From Xiphydria camelus (taxonomy: Eukaryota > Arthropoda > Insecta > Hymenoptera > Xiphydriidae): DNA of 64,000 nt. Location of the stretch: NCBI GenBank assembly GCA_963678675.1, contig OY783193.1, forward strand, positions 28,682,750-28,746,749, given 5' to 3'. Below the pieces are notes generated by a model. The model did no database searches. It had not been told where the DNA came from and worked only from the letters and a program-made list of their open reading frames with translations. How positions within the stretch are numbered: the stretch's first letter is position 1; each line of letters begins with the position of its first letter. Below, in pieces: positions 33,600-45,773 of the stretch. A program made the translations under genes and the position numbers.

Positions 33600-35160
33600 A
33601 GGCGAAGAAGAGATGAAATAAAAGTGAGGTACATGTACATTTCACGCTTGACAGGTCGGTATATAAATTGGAACTTGTGTGTGATAGTATAATACGAAAG
33701 AGGAAATATATAAATAAAGATAAAATAATAATAAAGTAGTTACTCCATTATTGTAATCCAATTCCATTGTGTCCCTTATTTTTCTGCCACGACTTTGATT
33801 GTTGATAGTGGATGGATCAGCCAATAAATTTCATTTTTATTCACTATCAACAATCAGTCGCGGCAGAAAAATAAGGGATACAATGGAATTGGATTACAGT
33901 AATGTAGTAACTACTTTATTATTATTTTTTCTTTATCGATATATATTTCCTCTTTCGTATTATACTATCCCAAGTTCGAAATTATATACCGACCTGTCAA
34001 ACGTGAAGTGTACATGTACCTCACTTTTATTTCATTAAGTATTACTGCAGAACGAGTAGGTAAGAAGATTTTCATGAAGACTCATGATTTTCTGACTTGT
34101 CATCTCGTACAGGTGCAACCGAAGAGGATCTAGCTCGTGTCCTGTCCACAAAAAGATGACTCGATGGACATTGGAGAATGTCAGACTTGTCACCGAGCGC
34201 CTATATCCCACGGTACATTAATTGCAATACGCGTTTCTCCTTTCAACTATTCCAGCGTTAAATAACTTTTACTTCTTTCATGCTAATAACCTTCTTTGAA
34301 CTGTTCGTGGTAGGTGGCAGCGATCGATAATAGCGACTCGTCGTAGACAAGTTCGTCTATTAAAACTAAAAAGCAATTCGGTGTACCGAACTACTACTGC
34401 GATAATGTGCCCGAGCTCACGGTTTATTCTGCGATTAACATTAACGTAATCGTGATTATGCTCAGGTGATGGGTGTTCCAAAAGAGGTAAAGTTGATACT
34501 AAACATCGGATGCTGTAAGCTGACTTGCTAGTGTATGCTTTGCAACTGGAACATCATCGCAGGAATAATTTGTCTACGATCAGTCACAATCATTGATCGC
34601 TGCCCCCTACGATGAACAGTTTGTACAAGGTAAATACTTTGAAAGAAGTGAAAGTTATTTAAAGCAGGAATAATTGAAACGAAAAGCGCATATTGCAATA
34701 AATGTATCGTGGGTAATAGGCGCTCGGTGACAAGTCTGCTATTCTCCGATGTCCATCGAGTCATCTTTTTACGAACAGGACACGAGCTAGGTCCTCTTCG
34801 GTTGCACCTGTACGAGATGACATGTCAGAGTCTGCAGTAATACTTAATGAGATAAAAGTGAGGTACATGTACACTTCACGTTTGACAGGTCGGTATATAA
34901 ATTCGAACTTGGGATAGTATGTATAATACGAAAGAGGGACTATATCGATAAAGAAAAAATAATAATAAAGTAGTTACTACATTACTGTAATCCAATTCCA
35001 TTGTGTATCCCTTATTTTTCTGTCACGACTTTGATAGTTGATAGTGAATAAAAATCAAATTTATTAGCTGATCCGTCCACTATCAACAATCAAAGTCGTG
35101 GCAGAAAAATAAGGGATACACAATAAAATTGGATTACAATAATGGAGTAACTACTTTAAA
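33600..35160. mobile_element. palindromic units P3, with a Q element at the centre
   Basis: 33600-33800 and 33830-34035 are mirror copies, and 33830-34035 also pairs with 34847-35110. Q copy 2 sits exactly where the second palindrome turns. Same family words as P1 and P2 (GGTACATGTAC, CGATATAT). No gene. Confidence 0.55.
34036..34846. mobile_element. Q-family palindromic MITE, copy 2
   Basis: TAAGTATTACTGCAGAACGAG to the matching complement, inserted between ATTTCAT and ATGAGAT. Compared with copy 1 it has an extra segment of about 150 bases near 34380-34530. Confidence 0.6.
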
Positions 35161-35740
35161 CACTTGGGGAGACTCTCCGAAGAAACCCGAATAATTATCT
35201 TATCACTTGTACACTTGATTTCGAGGTTACATGCTTCGATCTCCCGAATTTACAGCTACCGGATCAGGGGGGCCTTTCTCGAGTCACTCGTATCTTTGCG
35301 TGCACGCAACTCAGCGAAGAGATCAATCAGGTTCAAGTATTCCGTTGCGGCGGGGGTCCTGATTGGTCTACTCACTAAGAAACCTATACGCATCTCTGCG
35401 AGTAGACAAATCAGGACCCCCACCACAACGGAATACTTGATCTGCAACAGTTAATAGATGATTTTTATTCGCATTGGCATGTTTATGATGATATTTGCAA
35501 TGAATGTTCTACTCGGATTGAAATGAGTCGTAAGGTCAGCATCGAAACTGTAAATGATGTAGTAATAATTTCATTAAATTTATTTTTGAGTAAGGGCGAA
35601 ATTTCAGCGGTGCACGCAAAAGGATTTCTTAAAACTATTCCAACGTTTCGAGTTAATATATGTAACAACATATATACTGTCATAAGTGGTACCTTTACAT
35701 GAGATGAAACAATTCGTCATGGTCATTGGAAGAGTATACT
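35161..35740. other. fragment of a small palindromic MITE and spacer
   Basis: 35333-35445 folds on itself (ATTCCGTTG...CAACGGAAT, GTCCTGATTGG...CCAATCAGGAC words) and matches the MITE at 60327-60479. 35460-35740 shows nothing recognisable. Confidence 0.45.
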
Positions 35741-36158
<418 letters not shown>

Positions 36159-36290
36159 ATTGATTGATTGATGAAATGTTTATTGTTCAAATAGAACAAA
36201 TCATAATGCCCTGAAATCAGGGCAAGCGTATAGTATACAATTTTAAAACAACGTAAGCAAATATAATAGACTTTAAGCGGGTAGGTAGAA
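36159..36290 (-). mobile_element. LINE 3' end fragment
   Basis: Read on the minus strand, a small hairpin (GCCCTGATTTCAGGGC) is followed by AATAAA (36184-36179) and a (TCAA)n-like tail that runs into the CT/GA repeat. This layout is typical of a non-LTR retrotransposon 3' terminus. No coding part is attached. Confidence 0.5.
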
Positions 36291-36294
36291 AGTA

Positions 36295-37002
36295 TCTGTA
36301 AAAAAAGGCGGCATGTTCATTCAGTGCCAACAAACATTGATACGTAAAATACTCTCCAAAAAAGATTTGAAATCAATTAAGATCGCCATGTTCAAGATTT
36401 ATGTATTAAAAGTAAAAGGCATCATTTGAAAGGAAAATTATTGTAAATCAAGTTACTAAAAAATTCGACTAAAAAAATTTATAAAAAAATTTTAATAAAA
36501 AAGAACTTGCCGCGTTTAAGTTTTCATATTTTGTCCACTATGCCGAATAATTGGCAGTGCTTGGACGGTGCTAGAGTGATTCATAAGTTACACTGCCGAA
36601 GTCAAATTCAGAGAATTTCAGAAGGCCCCCGCCTAATCGGTTTCCCGTGCGACATTCGGTATACTGGTGGTATCATATTATAAGTGTATGAATTTATTTA
36701 AAATCATAAGTGCATAAACATCGAGTATAATTCTGTCTGAATTTTTTATTTTGAAGAAAAAAACGCGGCAAGTTCTTTTTTATTAAAATTTTTTTATAAA
36801 TTTTTTTAGTCGAATTTTTTAGTAACTTGATTTACAATAATTTTCCTTTCAAATGATGCCTTTTACTTTTAATACATAAATCTTGAACATGGCGATCTTA
36901 ATTGATTTCAAATCTTTTTTGGAGAGTATTTTACGTATCAATTTTTGTTGGCACTGAATGAACATGCCGCCTTTTTTTACAGAGAATCTGTTTTTGTGGG
37001 GG
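36295..37002. mobile_element. X-family palindromic element, copy 2
   Basis: Arms match X copies 1 and 3. The left terminus is cut at CTGTAAAAAAAGGCGG; the right one is complete (GAGAATCTGTTTTTGTGGGG). Confidence 0.65.
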
Positions 37003-37250
37003 GATTTCACTACTTTTTGGAATTTATTCATGAGGAAGATACGTACATGTAGAAGAATAGCTGTTTATTACCACAAAATTGAAGTCTCACATTTTATACC
37101 GATACGAGCCAATTAATTATAACCACGTTACTTTTGATTTATTCTCGTGATATTTTGAAAGGTACTTATAGACTAGAGAGCCCTTATATTTTTAACTTTG
37201 CCTTAGTATTTTGGAGAAATAAAACATATACCGCTTTCGAATTTACAGGT

Positions 37251-37490
37251 TAAGTATTACTGCAGAACGAGTAGGTTAGAAGATTTTCATAAAGACTCAC
37301 GATTTTCTGACATATCATCTCGTACAGGTGCAACCGAAGAGGATCTAACTCGTGTCCTGTCCGTAAAAAGATGACTCGATGGACATCGGAGAATGTCAGT
37401 CTTGTCAGCGAGCGCCTTCATCCATAATACCCATAGTACTTTCATTGCAATATGGGCTTTTCGTTCCAACTATTCCTGCTTTAAGGAGGT
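37251..37490 (+). mobile_element. Q-family half copy
   Basis: Starts TAAGTATTACTGCAGAACGAG and follows Q for about 235 bases, then stops. The second arm is missing. The 37033-37250 stretch before it is an inverted copy of 44345-44565. Confidence 0.55.
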
Positions 37491-37743
37491 TCGACTATCA
37501 GACGAAAACCAACTTACAGCCCTAATTTTTTTATATGATATACACGAATACTTTACACAACTAATACGAAAATTTGAGCAATATAGACCGTCTATAGTTT
37601 CTTCGTTATTTTATTCTAAAGTTGACCACTTTTAACATATCGCCTTATGGCAGACGATTGTACTAAGGTAGATTATCACTGACTTTAACACACATTCCGC
37701 CAACTTTAGACTTTGAAAGACTAGTAATTTGACAGATGAAATA

Positions 37744-37935
37744 TTAAGGATTATGTAAAAAATAAGTAAATTGGGTTTTACCGTATAGTTGCAACGTAAT
37801 ATTGTCATGAAATTCGTTTTGACTTCGCAAACCATTAGCATGCCATATTAACGGTGAGAGACTTGGCAACACGGCAGCGAAACAGCTGTAAAGCTCGTCT
37901 ACTTGCCGTTCCAAAAACCAGTCAGAATAGTTCAT
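37744..37935 (-). pseudogene. IS630/mariner-type transposase scrap
   Basis: The minus strand reads RRMNYSDWFLERQVDE before losing similarity. It matches the piece at 38541-38600 and the P1 arms. Confidence 0.45.
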
Positions 37936-38510
37936 TCGTCGAGCTGGATCTAGCTAATTGTACGCTGAAACATGCCCAAGTCGTATTCAGCCTTGAGAAG
38001 ATTTATTTTCAATATTGGTGGGTAATAAGTTAGTTCGAATAGGTGCACCTGAGAAAATATTGAATTGAGTTGCTATTGGGACGTAACAACGGCAATCCAG
38101 CAGTCTCATAACCGACAGAAATTACGAAAGTGATATTTATGTTAAATTATCTTAACAAATATTTAATTAAGAAATTACATCCCATAAAACACGTCTTTAC
38201 AAGTAATTTTTGTGATATTCTTGGGATATTTTGCAATATTTTTGAACACTACCCTATGTTAGAAATATATCTTTCTCGATAAATTCACAAAGTTGCAAAA
38301 CGTTATAGAAACATTTTGGAATCATTACATTGAAAGAAACAGCTCAATAAGACAGCTCGATAAGATTGTACTTGTCAGAGCTGAATTATATATGTGATTT
38401 CTATAATTATTTTAGAAAGACCTGAAAGAATACGAGAGCAGTGGAACACCGATGCTCTCCTAGAGAGAATAAGACTATAAGAAATAGAAAAGAATGTTCA
38501 TCCTTTTAAA

Positions 38511-38746
38511 ATGAAGTACATACATGCACCGGAGAAAGCAAATCCAACTCGACGAATGAACTATTCCGACTGGTTTTTGGAACGGCAAGTGGACGATCCC
38601 TCGTTCGTCAGAAGATTTTGTTCACAGATGAATCGAAATTCTACAATGAAGGATTAGTGAATAATCACAACGCCCACTATTGGTCCGTGAGAAATCCTCA
38701 CTGGGTAGAAGAAGTCGAAGGCGATGGAGTGGAGGCGATGAACTAA
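38511..38746 (+). pseudogene. IS630/mariner-type transposase remnant with catalytic motif
   Basis: From ATG 38511 the frame reads PTRRMNYSDWFLERQV and DDPSFVRR; after a one-base frameshift near 38610 it continues ILFTDESKFYNEG, NNHNAHYWS and NPHWVEE to a TAA. The TDESKF segment carries a catalytic Asp of the IS630/Tc1/mariner superfamily. A further N-terminal trace is at about 38410-38480. It is the longest piece of the family scattered through 31-38 kb. Inactive. Confidence 0.6.
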
Positions 38747-38820
38747 AAATAAAATAAAATTTAGCATATAAATCGAAACTTGTAGTAGGAAGGCAGAGGG
38801 CAAGCACCGATGAGAAAAAA

Positions 38821-40030
38821 AATAGAAATAAAGTATTATAGTTACCCCGATATTGTAGTTACTCCGATGATTTGTTCTTCTCCCACGACTTAGATTCTCC
38901 AATATGTAGAAATATACCGTCTTCCCATACTGACAGTATACATTCATTTTACCTCTAATATGCCGGAATTAAAAATCTCTAGAACTCTGCGGTACAATGC
39001 CACGGTAGGAATATCAAATTTTACCGACATGACATGCTTCGACAAGGTCTGTATCAACTTTAGCATTATATTGGGGGCACTGCACTAATCCTGTGGCACA
39101 TTTTTCTATCTGAGAATCGTTCTGAAAAAAATAGAAATAAAGTATTATAGTTACCCCGATATTGTAGTTACTCCGATGATTTGTTCTTCTCCCACGACTT
39201 AGATTCTCCAATATGTAGAAATATACCGTCTTCCCATACTGACAGTATACATGCATTTTACCTTTAATATGCCGGAATTAAAAATCTCTAGAACTCTGCG
39301 GTACAATGCCACGGTAGGAATATCAAATTCTACCGACATGACATGCTTCGACAAGGTCTGTATCAACTTTAGCATTATATTGGGGGCACTGCACTAATCC
39401 TGTGTCACATTTTTCTATCTGAGAATCGTTCTGAAAAAAATAGAAATAAAGTATTATAGTTACCCCGATATTGTAGTTACTCCGATGATTTGTTCTTCTC
39501 CCACGACTTAGATTCTCCAATATGTAGAAATATACCGTCTTCCCATACTGACAGTATACATGCATTTTACCTTTAATATGCCGGAATTAAAAATCTCTAG
39601 AACTCTGCGGTACAATGCCACGGTAGGAATATCAAATTCTACCGACATGACATGCTTCGACAAGGTCTGTATCAACTTTAGCATTATATTGGGGGCACTG
39701 CACTAATCCTGTGGCACATTTTTCTATCTGAGAATCGTTCTGAAAAAAATAGAAATAAAGTATTATAGTTACCCCGATATTGTAGTTACTCCGATGATTT
39801 GTTCTTCTCCCAGGACTTAGATTCTCCAATATGTAGAAATATACCGTCTTCCCATACTGACAGTATACATGCATTTTACCTTTAATATGCCGGAATTAAA
39901 AATCTCTAGAACTCTGCGGTACAATGCCACGGTAGGAATATCAAATTCTACCGACATGACATGCTTCGACAAGGTCTGTATCAACTTTAGCATTATATTG
40001 GGGGCACTGCACTAATCCTGTGGCACATTT
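38821..40030. repeat. 309-bp tandem repeat, about 3.9 units
   Basis: Unit starts at 38821, 39130, 39439 and 39748, exactly 309 apart, with only scattered differences (for example GTGTCAC versus GTGGCAC). Each unit contains an S-type MITE sequence (TACAATGCCACGGTAGG through TTTTTCTATCTGAG). The last unit leaves the repeat at TCTATCTGGG. The identical 80-residue ORFs are by-products. Confidence 0.92.
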
Positions 40031-41272
40031 TTCTATCTGGGAAAGCCGTGGTAGAAAAGTAGGAGATACGATAGAATTGGATTACAATAATGAAGTAATT
40101 ATTTTATTATCTTTTCTTTATCGATATATTTTCCCTTTCGTATTATTAAAAGTTCCAATTATATATTATCGGAACGCTGTACAGCTGTACTACCATAATA
40201 ATATGCTTTCCCAGATAGAAAAATGTGCCACAGGATTAGTGCAGTGCCCTTAATATACCGCTAAAGTTGATACAGACCTTGTCGAAGCATGTCATGTCGG
40301 TAGAACCTGATATTCACACCGTGGCATTGTACCGCAATTCTAGAGAATTCTTTTCTACCTAGGTTGATTTTTGACTGCGAAGAAAAATCAAATTTCCACC
40401 AATCCGTCCCGTTCTCGTATGGCGCTGAAAACAAAAAATAGAATAACCACAAAGATATTTGTTCTGTATAAGGGATGAAAATGAGGTTAAGACAGTCAGT
40501 TAGGAAGTTACTTATCTGATGCCACTTCTTCCGAGATATAGATGTCTCCTTCCCTGTTCTTCATGCACCAGCAACCAAAGAAAAATGACACTGCTTCCGT
40601 GCACTGTTTTGATTATTAAAAAAAAATCTAAACGATTTGATAATAGCTAGCTGTCAGAGCGTCTGTCACATTCACCACTGTTGAGATTCACTACTCCGAT
40701 TACATTGAATTTGTACTTTTTATTAACAAGCGCGTCCGAGGATCGAAAAAATGCGAGGGATATCGTTTCGCGAATGGAAATATTTTTAAATTTTGAAAAA
40801 CAACTAAACATTCAAGGAATATAGTCTCTCACACACTCTCACATACATTTTTGATGGCGTATGCGTGTGGCCGCATCTGTGTACACATTTCCGACCATGG
40901 CCGAATACCGCCGAAGACAGGCGGAATTTTTGTGACATTTTTACATATATATATCGCCCGAGAAATCGGATTCTCGACTTTAATGGGGCGAGGGGCGTGG
41001 CTTCGCGTTGCTAAGGAAAAATCTCTGTTAATATGTAACTTACAACATTTACTCTGGTCTCTATCGATAGAGAATAGTCGATTTATATGGCGTAACTAAG
41101 CATAGTTTTGGTTATAACCGTATATTTATTGAGAAAATTCGATGTTAAAATTGAGGGGTGAAGGGGGCAGACATTTTTCCTGTAAAGATACACGGGTGCT
41201 CGCGGCGACAGCGCTGGCGGCGTCGTTCTGACGACTTGAATGAACATGCCGCGAGACACTACCGTGTCTCTT
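40031..41272 (-). mobile_element. R-family element, copy 3
   Basis: Ends at the AAGAGACACGG terminus (41272-41262 on the minus strand) and is collinear with R copy 1, including one S element (40210-40360 region) and the GACAGCTAGC to CACTCTCACATAC leader. No gene. Confidence 0.6.
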
Positions 41273-41685
41273 GATAAGCGCAATAAAATAGTAATAGTGT
41301 AAGCATAATGAAGAGCGTTCTCTCTCATTTAAAGTTAACAATCGTAAACACGCAGATAAACAAAACAGTTAAGTAAAATCAATTAAACAATACCAAAATC
41401 AAACTGCAGCAGCGCAGGGGTATAAAGCATAACGAGTAATAATAATATAAGCGAGTATGTAAAAAATAGCGTGGGCGTAGTGCAAGCATAGTAACAGAAT
41501 AAAAGTGTAAGTATAATAACAAGTAATAATGTACATAATATAATGATATAAACACGTTGGTAAACAAAAACATTTCAGTAAAATCAATTAAACAAAATAA
41601 GTAGGAAGGAGTCAAATCAACAAGCAGTATCTCAAGGTGAAGACATAGAATATTGACAATGAACTTAAATATTGCCTATCGATAA
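41273..41685 (-). other. LINE 3' untranslated region
   Basis: AT-rich sequence after the LINE stop codon. TTGTTTAATTGATTTTACT occurs twice (about 41371-41392 and 41576-41596), a short internal duplication. ORFs here are low-complexity. Confidence 0.45.
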
Positions 41686-43745
41686 TTAACTACGGTTTCT
41701 ATCCGCATCCAGTAGCCACTGTTGAGCTTTACTCTTAAAGGAGCCGAGTGAGGGAGCCTCGAGAACTTCCCTAGGAAAGGCATTCCACACGTAGGGGGCA
41801 GCAACGGCAAAGGAAGCTTTGTAAGAGTCGGTCCGATGAGGAGGAGTAGTTAGTGTAAGGGCATGTGTAGAACGGCTGGTAGCTCGTGTGGTGTAGTAAA
41901 AGAGCAAATCGGCTAAGAATTCAGGTTGCCTCGTGTTGAGAACCTTGTAAGTGAGAATTGCCAGGTGTAGTTTGCGCCGATTTTCAACTGACAGCCAGCC
42001 AAGCTTGATTCTGTAGGAGCTGATTGAGGTATCGCGTGGCAGTCCAAAGATGTAGCGAATACCACGGTTTACGAGTCGTTGTAGTTTGAGGTCAAGGGTG
42101 GCTCCACAGCCATTAAGAACAATTGAGCAGTATTCTAAATGAGTTAAAATCAGAGAGTTAATCAAAGTTTCCCGTAGGTCTGTATTGGTATATGGCCTCA
42201 TTTGTTGCAGTTGGTAGAAGGCTCGGTTGACTTTGGAGGTGACATGTTGAACGTGCTCTTTGAAAGTGAGTTTGGAGTCGATGATAATACCGAGGTTTTT
42301 GACAGAGTCAACAAAGGGTATACGCTCAGAGTTGCAACCTAATGGTGGAAGATCCGAGGATTTAAGCGAGTTAATGAATCGCTTATTTCCAAGAATAATC
42401 GCTTTGGTTTTGTTGATGTTGAGGTTCAGCGAGTTGACACTAGCCCATCGTTTAATTCTGTCGATGTCCTCGTTGAGACTCATGATATAACTGTCAATCT
42501 CTTCAGGGGGACAGCTCCGATAGATTTGTAGATCATCCGCGTAAATTAGCCTCTTTGCATTTTTGATGACTGACCCAATGTCATTAATGAAGATAGAAAA
42601 AAGCAGCGGAGCTAGAACTGAGCCCTGCGGAACTCCAGTGTTGGTGGCCTGCCAGCCAGTGAGAGTGCCATCAGATTTTTTAATTGCCTGCCATCGTCCC
42701 TCCAGATACGACGCGAACCATCGGACAGTGTCGTCAGCAAAGCCCAGACGCTTAAGTTTGAGTAATAGCAAACCATGCGAGACTGTGTCGAAGGCCTTGG
42801 AAAAGTCGAACAGTACCAGTACCATGACTTGCCTCTTGTCCATACTGTGTCTGATGTCGTTGACAAGTTTAACCAAGGCCGTTTGGGTGCTATGACCAGC
42901 GCGGAAACCACACTGGAACGGATCTAAGAGGTCGTGAAGATTGATATATGCGATCACTTGGTTGTAGATTAGTCTTTCAAAGACCTTACTCAGTATGGGC
43001 AGCAGCGAGATGGGTCGATAGTCATTAGTTTTCGATGGGGCTGGGACTTTGTTGATCGGTAGGATGATAGATTTCTTCCAGGCACTGGGAAAGCAACTCT
43101 CACTGATCGAACGGTTGAGGATGGCCAGGCAGAAGGCAGTTGTAATGTTGCCCAAGCTGCGGATGAGTTTAAGATTGATTCCGTCAACACCTTGTGCGTT
43201 TGAGTGCAGATTATTAATAGCTTTAGTTATTTCGCCATTGGTGACGTTGACAAACACCAGTGGTGGACGCTGCATCAGCGCGTTTGGAACATCGGCCAGT
43301 TCCGCAGCACTCACATGAGAAGTCGAAGAAGTGGAAATGGAAGCAAAGCGGGAGTTGAGTGTTTCGGCGTCAACGGCAAGCGGATGGGTGATACGCGGTT
43401 TGATAAGTCAAGGTTTTTAACTCCTGCCAAGTTTGTGTATGGGAGAGGCCCTGCAAACGTGACTTGAAGTAGCCGATTCGAACCTCAGTGAGTTCCTCGA
43501 GCCACTTTTTACGTTCATTGCCGATATGAAGCTAGGTCACTCTCACGACGATTGCGCCTCCAACGCCGATAGATGGTCCGAACTGCTCTCTCCGAGGACT
43601 TCAACGCGGGTGTCAGCCATGGTGCACGGCTGGTGGAGTTGATCCGGATCTTAGAGATGGGAGCAGCGCGATCGATTGCGGCAAAGAAATGCTGATGGAC
43701 GGTGTCCAGAGCTTCGTCTATAGACGCGGCTTCATCAACTAAAGC
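41686..43745 (-). pseudogene. 5'-truncated LINE reverse transcriptase (Jockey/CR1 group)
   Basis: A 542-codon frame (43314-41686) holds the complete RT domain: YRPISLLPILSKVFERLI near residue 99, motif A FDFSKAFD with D170, GVPQGSVLAP at 227-236, and YADD at 258-261. The C-terminal segment ends with WNAFPREV and SLGSFKSKAQQWL, typical of Jockey/CR1-type ORF2. Upstream to 43745 the linker between endonuclease and RT continues (APWLTPALKSSER, RKKWLEELTEVRIGYFKSRL), but in two other frames, so at least two frameshifts separate it. The endonuclease is missing where the frame meets the GA repeat. The protein would copy its RNA at a nicked target. Confidence 0.85.
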
Positions 43746-43752
43746 GGGCCAG

Positions 43753-43753
43753 T

Positions 43754-43802
<49 letters not shown>

Positions 43803-43933
43803 GGAGAGGGAGAGGAGAGGGAGAGGGAAAGGAGAGGGAGAGGGGGAGAGGGAGAGAGAGGGGAGAGAGAGGGAGATGGGAGGGAGGGGAGAGAGAGGGG
43901 GAGAGAGAGGGAGATGGGGAGGGAGGGGAGAGA

Positions 43934-44017
<84 letters not shown>

Positions 44018-44287
44018 GGAGAGGGAGAGGGAGAGGGAGAGAGAGAGAGGGAGGGAGAGGGAGAGGNNNNNNNNNNNNNNNNNNNNNNNNNNNNNNNNNN
44101 NNNNNNNNNNNNNNNNNNNNNNNNNNNNNNNNNNNNNNNNNNNNNNNNNNNNNNNNNNNNNNNNNNNNNNNNNNNNNNNNNNNNNNNNNNNNNNNNNNNN
44201 NNNNNNNNNNNNNNNNNNNNNNNNNNNNNNNNNNNNNNNNNNNNNNNNNNNNNNNNNNNNNNNNNNGAGAGAGAGAGAGAGAGAGAG
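43753..44287 (+). repeat. (GA)n microsatellite interrupted by a 200-N gap
   Basis: GA/GAGGG repeat at 43753-44066 and 44267-44287 surrounds N at 44067-44266. The gap length is a round 200, so it is probably of arbitrary size. Confidence 0.95.
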
Positions 44288-44606
44288 TTGAAGGTAAAAT
44301 GTCTTCATGGATTTCTGTAGACGACCAAAATATAAGAAAAATCCGATGGCCTGTAAATTCGAAAGCAGTATATATTTTATTTCTCCAAAATACTAATTGT
44401 AAGGCAAAGTGAAAAATATAAGGGCTCTCTAGTCTATAAATCCCTTTCAAAATATCACGAGAATAAATCAAAAGTAAGTAAGTGGTTATAATTAATTGGC
44501 TCGTATCGGTATAAAATGTGAGACTTTAATTTTGTGGTAATAGAAAGCTATTCTTCTACATGTACGTATTCTCCTCATGAATAAATTCCAAAAAGTAATG
44601 AAATCC
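44288..44606. other. spacer homologous to 37033-37250
   Basis: 44345-44565 is the inverse of the sequence left of Q at 37251, and its right part also precedes X copy 1 (8698-8757). This shared flank suggests that X and its surroundings were copied together. No gene. Confidence 0.45.
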
Positions 44607-45338
44607 CCCCACAAAAAAAGATTCTCTGTAAAAAAATGCGGCATGTTCATTCAGTGCCAACAAAAATTGATACCTACGTAAAATACTCTCCAAAAAAGAT
44701 TTGAAACCAATTAAGATCGCCATGTTCAAGATTTATATATAAAAAGTAAAAGGCATCATTTGAAAGGAAAATTATTGTAAATCAAGTTACTAAAAAATTC
44801 GACTAAAGAATTTATAAAAAAACTTCAATAAAAAAGAACTTGCCGCGTTTTTTTCCTTCAAAATAAAAAATTCAGACAGAATTATACTCGATGTTTATGC
44901 ACTTATGATTTTAAATAAATTCATACACTTATATGATACCACCAGTATACCGAATGTCGCACGGGAAACCAATCAGGCGGGGGCCTTCTGAATTTCTCTG
45001 AATTTGACTTCGGCAGTGCAATTTATGAATTACTCTAGCACCGTCCAAGCACTACCAATTATTCGGTATAGTGGACAAAAGATGAAAACTTGAACGCGGC
45101 AAGTTCTTTTTTATTAACATTTTTTAATAAATTCTTTAGTCGAATTTTTCAGTAACTTGATTTACAATAATTTTCCTTTCAAATGATGCCTTTTACTTTT
45201 TATATATAAATCTTGAACATGGCGATCTTAATTGATTTCAAATCTTTTTTGGAGAGTATTTTACGTAGGTATCAATTTTTGTTGGCACTGAATGAACATG
45301 CCACCTTTTTTTTTTACAGAGAATCTGTTTTTGTGGGG
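44607..45338. mobile_element. X-family palindromic element, copy 3 (uninterrupted)
   Basis: CCCCACAAAA to TTTTGTGGGG, 732 bases. It preserves CACTTATATGAT at 44927-44938, the empty target of the MITE found in copy 1. Confidence 0.7.
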
Positions 45339-45368
45339 TCATATTTACGGGATGTATTTTGACCGATA

Positions 45369-45594
45369 TTGTGGATGCTCCAGGAACTTGAAAATGTGTT
45401 ATATTCTCCAGGGTTTGGGACTGGTGTTGATCTGCATTAGCAGATATAGCAATATTTGATTGTGTTAATTTAATTCTCTCTCTCCATTTTCGACTTCGTT
45501 CTGCATCAGTTTCAGTTAGTGCCTTCGTCATTGCTTTCTTTATACGTTGCCTGTCACGAAACTCTTTTGCCCGTTGTTTTCCTGTTTTTGCCAT
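45369..45594 (-). CDS. Z-family small basic protein, copy c
   Basis: From ATG 45594: KTGKQRAKEFRDRQR, a lysine-rich middle, AERSRKWRERIKLTQSN, then QHQSQTLENITHFQVPG. The C-terminal part also survives in copy a (11445-11730). The frame extends further into X-derived sequence, which is not part of the protein. Function unknown. Confidence 0.35.
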
Positions 45595-45773
45595 AATAAT
45601 TTTAATATAACACACACGCGAAAGAATGTTCAGTGTTCATTGACGTTAACGAAATTGAAAGTTTATTTTACACGTTGCCTGTCACTATACTCTTTTGACC
45701 GTTCTGTTGTTTTTTTGTAACAATAATTATAAATTAACACACACACACGCGCGCGCGCGCGAAAGAATGTACA

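Noticed and set aside
39014..39874. Three identical 80-codon ORFs
   Set aside because: By-products of the 309-bp tandem repeat and the S MITE inside it.
38821..40030. CRISPR array
   Set aside because: Units are contiguous 309-bp repeats without spacers, in a eukaryotic TE-rich region.
43702..44471. Reading frames of 125-318 codons across the N gap
   Set aside because: Mostly GA repeat and N; only the LINE linker segment at the low-coordinate end is real coding remnant.
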